17,291 bases of DNA. Source: Bacteroidales bacterium. Lineage in GTDB: Bacteria > Bacteroidota > Bacteroidia > Bacteroidales > VadinHA17. Both the position numbers and the translations under genes were made by a program. Shown here one piece after another: positions 13,659-17,291 of this stretch. How positions within the stretch are numbered: position 1 is the first letter of the stretch; each line of letters starts with the position of its first letter. The DNA is taken from NCBI GenBank assembly GCA_016936695.1, contig JAFGXK010000209.1:1-17291 (forward strand). The letters run 5' to 3'. The notes beneath the pieces are model-generated. The model ran no database searches, had not been told where the DNA came from, and saw only the letters and a program-made list of their open reading frames with translations.

Positions 13659-13726
13659 GACCACAAGACCGCAAGACCGCAAGACCACAAGACCGCACGA
13701 CCGCAAGACCACAAGACCGCACGACC
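13659..13726. repeat. Array B: eight tandem 8-bp repeats (GACCRCAM type), inverted relative to array A
   Basis: Eight octamers plus a final GACC: three GACCACAA, three GACCGCAA and two GACCGCAC. It is separated from array A by 32 bp. The number of units equals that of array A. In a minus-strand transcript the A/B pairing would have G-U wobbles where the plus-strand version has A-C mismatches. Confidence 0.9.
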
Positions 13727-13751
13727 TTCATGACTTTCCCCTTTTTTTTCC

Positions 13752-13759
13752 TACTTTTG
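13752..13759 (+). promoter_or_regulatory. -7 box for hisS
   Basis: TACTTTTG is a full TAnnTTTG match 17 bp before the hisS start, following a T-rich tract. No TTG occurs at the -33 distance; that position falls just after repeat array B. Confidence 0.45.
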
Positions 13760-13776
13760 CCTTTTATCTAATAAAC

Positions 13777-15141
13777 ATGAAGCCTTCTATACCAAAAGGA
13801 ACCCGCGACTTTTCACCGGAAGAGATGATGAAACGGGAAAACATTTTTGAGACGATCAAAAAGGTTTTCAGGTACTACGGGTACCAGCCTATAGAGACTC
13901 CAGCAATGGAAAACCTGTCGACTCTTCTTGGAAAATACGGGGAAGAGGGAGACAAGCTCCTGTTCAGGATTCTCAATTCAGGCGACTTCCTTTCAGGTAT
14001 CAGCGATGAGGAACTTCTTGGCAGAGAGGTAAATAAACTATCTTCAAGCATGTGCGAACGGGGACTCAGATACGACCTTACAGTGCCATTCGCACGTTAT
14101 GTGGTCCAGCATCGTGATGAAATAATCTTTCCGTTCAAGAGGTACCAGATACAACCGGTCTGGAGAGCAGACAGACCCCAGAAGGGAAGATACCGTGAAT
14201 TTACCCAGTGTGACGCTGATGTGATAGGCAGCAATTCCCTGCTGAATGAATATGAGCTGATAAGGATCATCGATGATATTTTCAGGGATCTGGGAATAGC
14301 CATTGTGATAAAAATCAACAACAGGAAGATACTGTCAGGCATTGCAGAGATAATCGGTGAATCGGGAAGGATCACCGATATCACGGTTGCAATCGATAAA
14401 CTGGAAAAGATCGGGATAAATGCTGTAAATGAAGAGTTGAAGGGTAAGGGTGTTTCTCCTTCTGCCATCGGCAGGCTGCAGCCCATTCTGACGCTTAAGG
14501 GAAACACTGAAGAAAAGCTGTCGGAGCTCGAAACCACGCTTTCATTATCAGAGACAGGGCTTAATGGTATTGAGGAAATGAGGAAGCTTTTTTCGTATAT
14601 TGAGAGATCCTCATTGACCGCGAAGACCGAACTTGACCTTACGCTTGCAAGGGGACTGAATTATTACACCGGTGCCATTATTGAAGTCAAGGCCCGGGAT
14701 GTAAGCATGGGCAGTATATGCGGCGGAGGGCGCTATGATAACCTTACCGGAGTTTTCGGTCTGGAGGGAGTGTCGGGCGTGGGCATATCGTTCGGAGCCG
14801 ACAGGATATATGATGTGATGACCCAGCTGAACCTGTTCAGCACCCGGGATGTGGTGCAAACTGAAGTCATGATTGTAAATTTCGGCGATTACGAAGCCGA
14901 ATATGCCCTGAAGGTAAGGAGTATGTTAATTGAGAACGGGATAAGCGCTGAAGTCTATCCCGACACTGCCAGGCTTAAAAAGCAAATGTCGTATGCTGAT
15001 TCACGAAAGATACCTTATATAATATTGGCAGGTGCAGAAGAAATAAAAAACAAACAGGTAACACTGAAGACAATGTCGACCGGAGAACAGAAGAAGATGA
15101 GCATGAATGAAGTGCTGGAGTTTTTGCGGACAGCTTTATAA
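13777..15141 (+). CDS. hisS: Histidyl-tRNA synthetase
   Basis: Class II aminoacyl-tRNA synthetase that charges tRNA-His; cytosolic homodimer. I place the start at the ATG at 13777 (454 aa; MKPSIPKGTRDFSPEE, the canonical beginning). The frame stays open upstream through the octamer repeats, but that extension (MQSCSHAVVQ...) is clearly repeat-derived and not part of the protein. Motif 1 region at about 22-60; motif 2 around VWRADRPQKGRYREFTQCDAD (128-148, seen as WR, GRYREF and QCD); HisA motif ARGLNYYTG at 291-299; motif 3 near GVGISFGADRI (334-344). The C-terminal anticodon-binding domain covers about 363-454. Asn in RGLNYYTG replaces the Asp seen in E. coli (RGLDYYTG), a variant found in the eukaryote-like branch of HisRS. 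Confidence 0.97.
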   Translation: MKPSIPKGTRDFSPEEMMKRENIFETIKKVFRYYGYQPIETPAMENLSTLLGKYGEEGDKLLFRILNSGDFLSGISDEELLGREVNKLSSSMCERGLRYDLTVPFARYVVQHRDEIIFPFKRYQIQPVWRADRPQKGRYREFTQCDADVIGSNSLLNEYELIRIIDDIFRDLGIAIVIKINNRKILSGIAEIIGESGRITDITVAIDKLEKIGINAVNEELKGKGVSPSAIGRLQPILTLKGNTEEKLSELETTLSLSETGLNGIEEMRKLFSYIERSSLTAKTELDLTLARGLNYYTGAIIEVKARDVSMGSICGGGRYDNLTGVFGLEGVSGVGISFGADRIYDVMTQLNLFSTRDVVQTEVMIVNFGDYEAEYALKVRSMLIENGISAEVYPDTARLKKQMSYADSRKIPYIILAGAEEIKNKQVTLKTMSTGEQKKMSMNEVLEFLRTAL

Positions 15142-15155
15142 TATCCTTAAATTTG
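15124..15155 (+). promoter_or_regulatory. Promoter for ychF
   Basis: TTG at 15124-15126 (inside a TTTTTG run at the end of hisS) and TAAATTTG at 15148-15155 are 21 bp apart, within the range known for Bacteroidota promoters. Transcription would start about 19 bp before the ychF ATG. Confidence 0.5.
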
Positions 15156-15180
15156 TAATTGTTACATATAATAGTATCCG

Positions 15181-16278
15181 ATGGCTCTTCAATGCGGCAT
15201 AATAGGTATCACCAATACCGGCAAGACAACGATCTTTAACTGTATCTCAAATACAAAAGGCGAGACCAATGCATTTGCCTTCAGCGCCACAAAGTCGAAC
15301 ATGGGAGTGATACAGGTGCCCGACCCGAGGCTGTATGAACTGGAAAAGCACCAGGTTACCGAAAAGATCGTTCATACAACTGTCGAGATCGTTGATATAC
15401 CAGGACTTACCCGCGGTTCAAACAAGGGGGAGGGTGTGGGTAACAAGTTTCTCGGCGACATCCGCAATACAGATGCCCTGATCCATGTCCTGAGATGTTT
15501 CGACGATGAAGCTCTTCCTCACATAGATGGCTCTGTTGATCCCGTAAGGGATATGGAGACTATCGATTTTGAACTGCAGGTGAAGGACCTGGAATCGGTC
15601 GAAAAGAAGCTTCAGCGTCTGGAAAGGCTGGTAAAGACCGGCGATAAGGATGCCCGGCAGGGGGTGGAGGTACTTGAAAGGTACAGGGAGCACATCGGGA
15701 ATTTTCAGAATGCACGCACTCTTGAAATAAAGGATGAAGACAAGAAATATGTTGACGACATCTTCCTGCTAACCATGAAACCCGTTATGTATGTCTGCAA
15801 TGTGGATGCAAAATCGGTTGTCTCGGGAAATAAATATGTTGAGATGGTAAGAGAAGCCCTTAAGGGTACCGGTGCAGAAGTGATTGTGATTGCAGGTGCG
15901 GTTGAGGCCGAAATAGCCGAACTTGAAAATGAGGCCGACAGGCTTGAGTTTCTTAAAGACGCAGGGCTCGATGAGCCGGGGGTTGACAAGATGGTAAGGG
16001 CTGCATACAAGATGCTCAATCTCCAGACCTTTTTTACAGTCGGACCCAAGGAGATTAGGGCATGGACCATAAAAAAGGGAATGACGGCTCCACAGGCGTC
16101 CGGAGTGATCCACAGCGACCTTGAACGTGGTTTTATAAGGGCGGAGGTGATGAAGTTCCACGATTTTGTTACCCTGGGTTCGGAACATGCCTGCAAGGAG
16201 GCGGGGAAATTTTATGTTGAGGGGAAAAACTATATTGTCGGGGACGGGGATATACTGCATATCAGGTTCAATGTTTAA
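15181..16278 (+). CDS. ychF: Ribosome-binding ATPase YchF (OLA1 family)
   Basis: 365 residues, the standard length. YchF belongs to the Obg-related P-loop proteins, prefers ATP, binds ribosomes and is linked to stress control. Domains: G domain with a coiled-coil insertion (about 1-275), then a C-terminal TGS domain (about 280-365, with LQTFFTVGPKEIRAWTIKKG and GKNYIVGDGDILHIRFNV). The G1 loop reads GITNTGKTT (residues 9-17) instead of the usual GxPNVGKST; G3 is DIPGLTRGSNKGEGVGNKFL (72-91, conserved); and the G4 position is NVDA (207-210) instead of NKxD, as expected for the ATP-preferring subfamily. The switch I region (NAFAFSATKSNMG) is also diverged from the common FPFCTI form. This is probably a second, lineage-specific variant rather than a damaged gene. 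Confidence 0.95.
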   Translation: MALQCGIIGITNTGKTTIFNCISNTKGETNAFAFSATKSNMGVIQVPDPRLYELEKHQVTEKIVHTTVEIVDIPGLTRGSNKGEGVGNKFLGDIRNTDALIHVLRCFDDEALPHIDGSVDPVRDMETIDFELQVKDLESVEKKLQRLERLVKTGDKDARQGVEVLERYREHIGNFQNARTLEIKDEDKKYVDDIFLLTMKPVMYVCNVDAKSVVSGNKYVEMVREALKGTGAEVIVIAGAVEAEIAELENEADRLEFLKDAGLDEPGVDKMVRAAYKMLNLQTFFTVGPKEIRAWTIKKGMTAPQASGVIHSDLERGFIRAEVMKFHDFVTLGSEHACKEAGKFYVEGKNYIVGDGDILHIRFNV

Positions 16279-16286
16279 CCTTGTGA

Positions 16287-17291
16287 ATGTTAAAAAAATC
16301 ACTGATACTGATTGTACTACTTTCACTCCTGACAGGCTGGAGCCATTCACAAATCATACCTGATAATGCAAAGCTTCTGAAAGCTGTCGCTGAAAGAGGG
16401 CAGGCTGAAGTTGTTACAGCATCCGGCGGTATTAATGACATCCGCAATTTATCGCGCAGTTATTCGATTCGGTCAGTAAACGCCAGGGAGGTTAGTTTGC
16501 TCCTGTCTCCACTTACAGTCCGGAACTTCATTTCAGAAGGACGAAGTTACCTGTTAAAAGAGGAACCGGCTATTAAGGGCGAGATGACTGCAGTCAGCAT
16601 GACTCGGGCAATGGAATGGGATGTTTATCCCACCCTGTTTCAGTTTGATTCTATTATGCTCTCATTTGCCTCTCTGTACCCTTCATTATGCAGGCTCGAT
16701 ACGATTGGCACATCAATTAACGGAAAGACTATTCTCGCACTTAAGATATCGGATAATTGCCTGACCGATGAGTCAGAACCTGAAGTATTCTATTCTTCGT
16801 CAATCCATGGTGACGAAACAGGAGGTATAATAATGATGCTGAGACTGTCAGATTATCTTCTCCGGAATTATACCACCGACAGCCGGGTGAAGAACATTGT
16901 TGACAATCTTGAGATCTGGATAAATCCCCTTGCAAATCCCGACGGGACCTACAGAAACGGCGATGTAATAAGTTTCCCGGTCAGGTTCAATGCTGCAGGC
17001 TATGATCTCAACCGTAACTTCCCTGATCCGGAAGTGTCGCAGGTCTCCCTGCAGAAGGAGACCATGGATATGATAAGATTTATGTCGGGGCGCCGCTTTG
17101 TTCTGTCGGCAAATTTCCATTCAGGAGAGGAGGTGATCAATTACCCCTGGGACAGGTGGTCGTACGAGCATGCTGATGATGACTGGTTTTACACTGTAAG
17201 CAGGGAATGGGCGGATACCGTTCATCTTCATTCTCCTCAGGGTTATATGGATTACCTCGACAATGGCGTCACAAGAGGCTGGGAATGGTAC
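16287..17291 (+). CDS. Secreted M14-family zinc carboxypeptidase, N-terminal part (runs off window)
   Basis: 335 codons are visible and the frame is open at the window end. The protein begins with a Sec signal peptide (MLKKSLILIVLLSLLTGWSHSQ). The first ~120 residues look like a propeptide or extra N-terminal domain. The peptidase domain starts near residue 122 and has the M14 zinc ligands H174 and E177 (SIHGDETGG, the HxxE motif) and H278 (NFHSGEEV). The substrate-binding Asn-Arg pair is N242-R243 in YDLNRNFPDP, and NPLANPDGTYR is another family landmark. The catalytic Glu and any C-terminal sorting domain lie beyond 17291. It likely removes C-terminal residues from peptides outside the cytoplasm. 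The start is 8 bp after the ychF stop, so the two may be cotranscribed despite unrelated functions. Confidence 0.92.
   Translation, partial: MLKKSLILIVLLSLLTGWSHSQIIPDNAKLLKAVAERGQAEVVTASGGINDIRNLSRSYSIRSVNAREVSLLLSPLTVRNFISEGRSYLLKEEPAIKGEMTAVSMTRAMEWDVYPTLFQFDSIMLSFASLYPSLCRLDTIGTSINGKTILALKISDNCLTDESEPEVFYSSSIHGDETGGIIMMLRLSDYLLRNYTTDSRVKNIVDNLEIWINPLANPDGTYRNGDVISFPVRFNAAGYDLNRNFPDPEVSQVSLQKETMDMIRFMSGRRFVLSANFHSGEEVINYPWDRWSYEHADDDWFYTVSREWADTVHLHSPQGYMDYLDNGVTRGWEWY

Noticed and set aside
13563..13726. CRISPR array
   Set aside because: Repeats are only 8 bp, directly abutting, with no spacers and no cas genes.
13564..13776. N-terminal extension of HisRS through the octamer repeats
   Set aside because: The repeat period is 8, the peptide is pure repeat translation, and a canonical HisRS start lies at 13777 just after a promoter box.

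Overview
The window looks like a chromosomal segment of a Bacteroidota bacterium, probably in or near the Bacteroidales. Three things suggest this. The gene order secY-map-infA-rpmJ-rpsM-rpsK-rpsD-rpoA-rplQ with bacteroidetal-type proteins is typical. Start codons mostly lack a Shine-Dalgarno sequence and are preceded by A/T-rich DNA. Several intergenic gaps carry a match to the Bacteroidota promoter -7 box TAnnTTTG. The call rests on pattern recognition alone; no database search was possible.

Region 1 (1-4975) is the distal end of the large ribosomal protein/transcription operon: the C-terminal part of SecY, methionine aminopeptidase, IF-1, bL36, uS13, uS11, uS4, RNA polymerase alpha and bL17, all on the + strand with short gaps, closed by a clear hairpin/T-tract terminator. 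Region 2 (5018-6349) is enolase with its own terminator.

Region 3 (6350-7127) has no credible protein gene. It holds a perfect 24-bp palindrome, a very good Bacteroidota promoter (ATTG-N19-TATATTTG), and about 480 nt that can be tiled by roughly a dozen hairpins. Four of these have cUUCGg tetraloops and one a GNRA loop, and the stretch ends in a strong hairpin. I read this as an independent, large structured non-coding RNA gene of unrecognised family, and it is the most interesting object in the window.

Region 4 (7128-10435) contains a UbiD-family decarboxylase facing a hybrid histidine kinase/response regulator. The kinase half appears degenerate while the receiver domain is intact. Region 5 (10588-12620) has two exported proteins of unknown function, one with a tyrosine-rich insert (21 Tyr in 48 residues), and a small DUF4870-type membrane protein.

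Region 6 (12692-17291) contains polyphosphate kinase 2, a pair of inverted arrays of 8-bp repeats (eight units each), histidyl-tRNA synthetase, a YchF/OLA1 GTPase-family protein with an unusual P-loop, and the N-terminal part of a secreted M14 zinc carboxypeptidase that runs off the window. Apart from the ribosomal operon, neighbouring genes are functionally unrelated, mostly with their own putative promoters; no multi-protein novel system such as a defence island or mobile element was seen.
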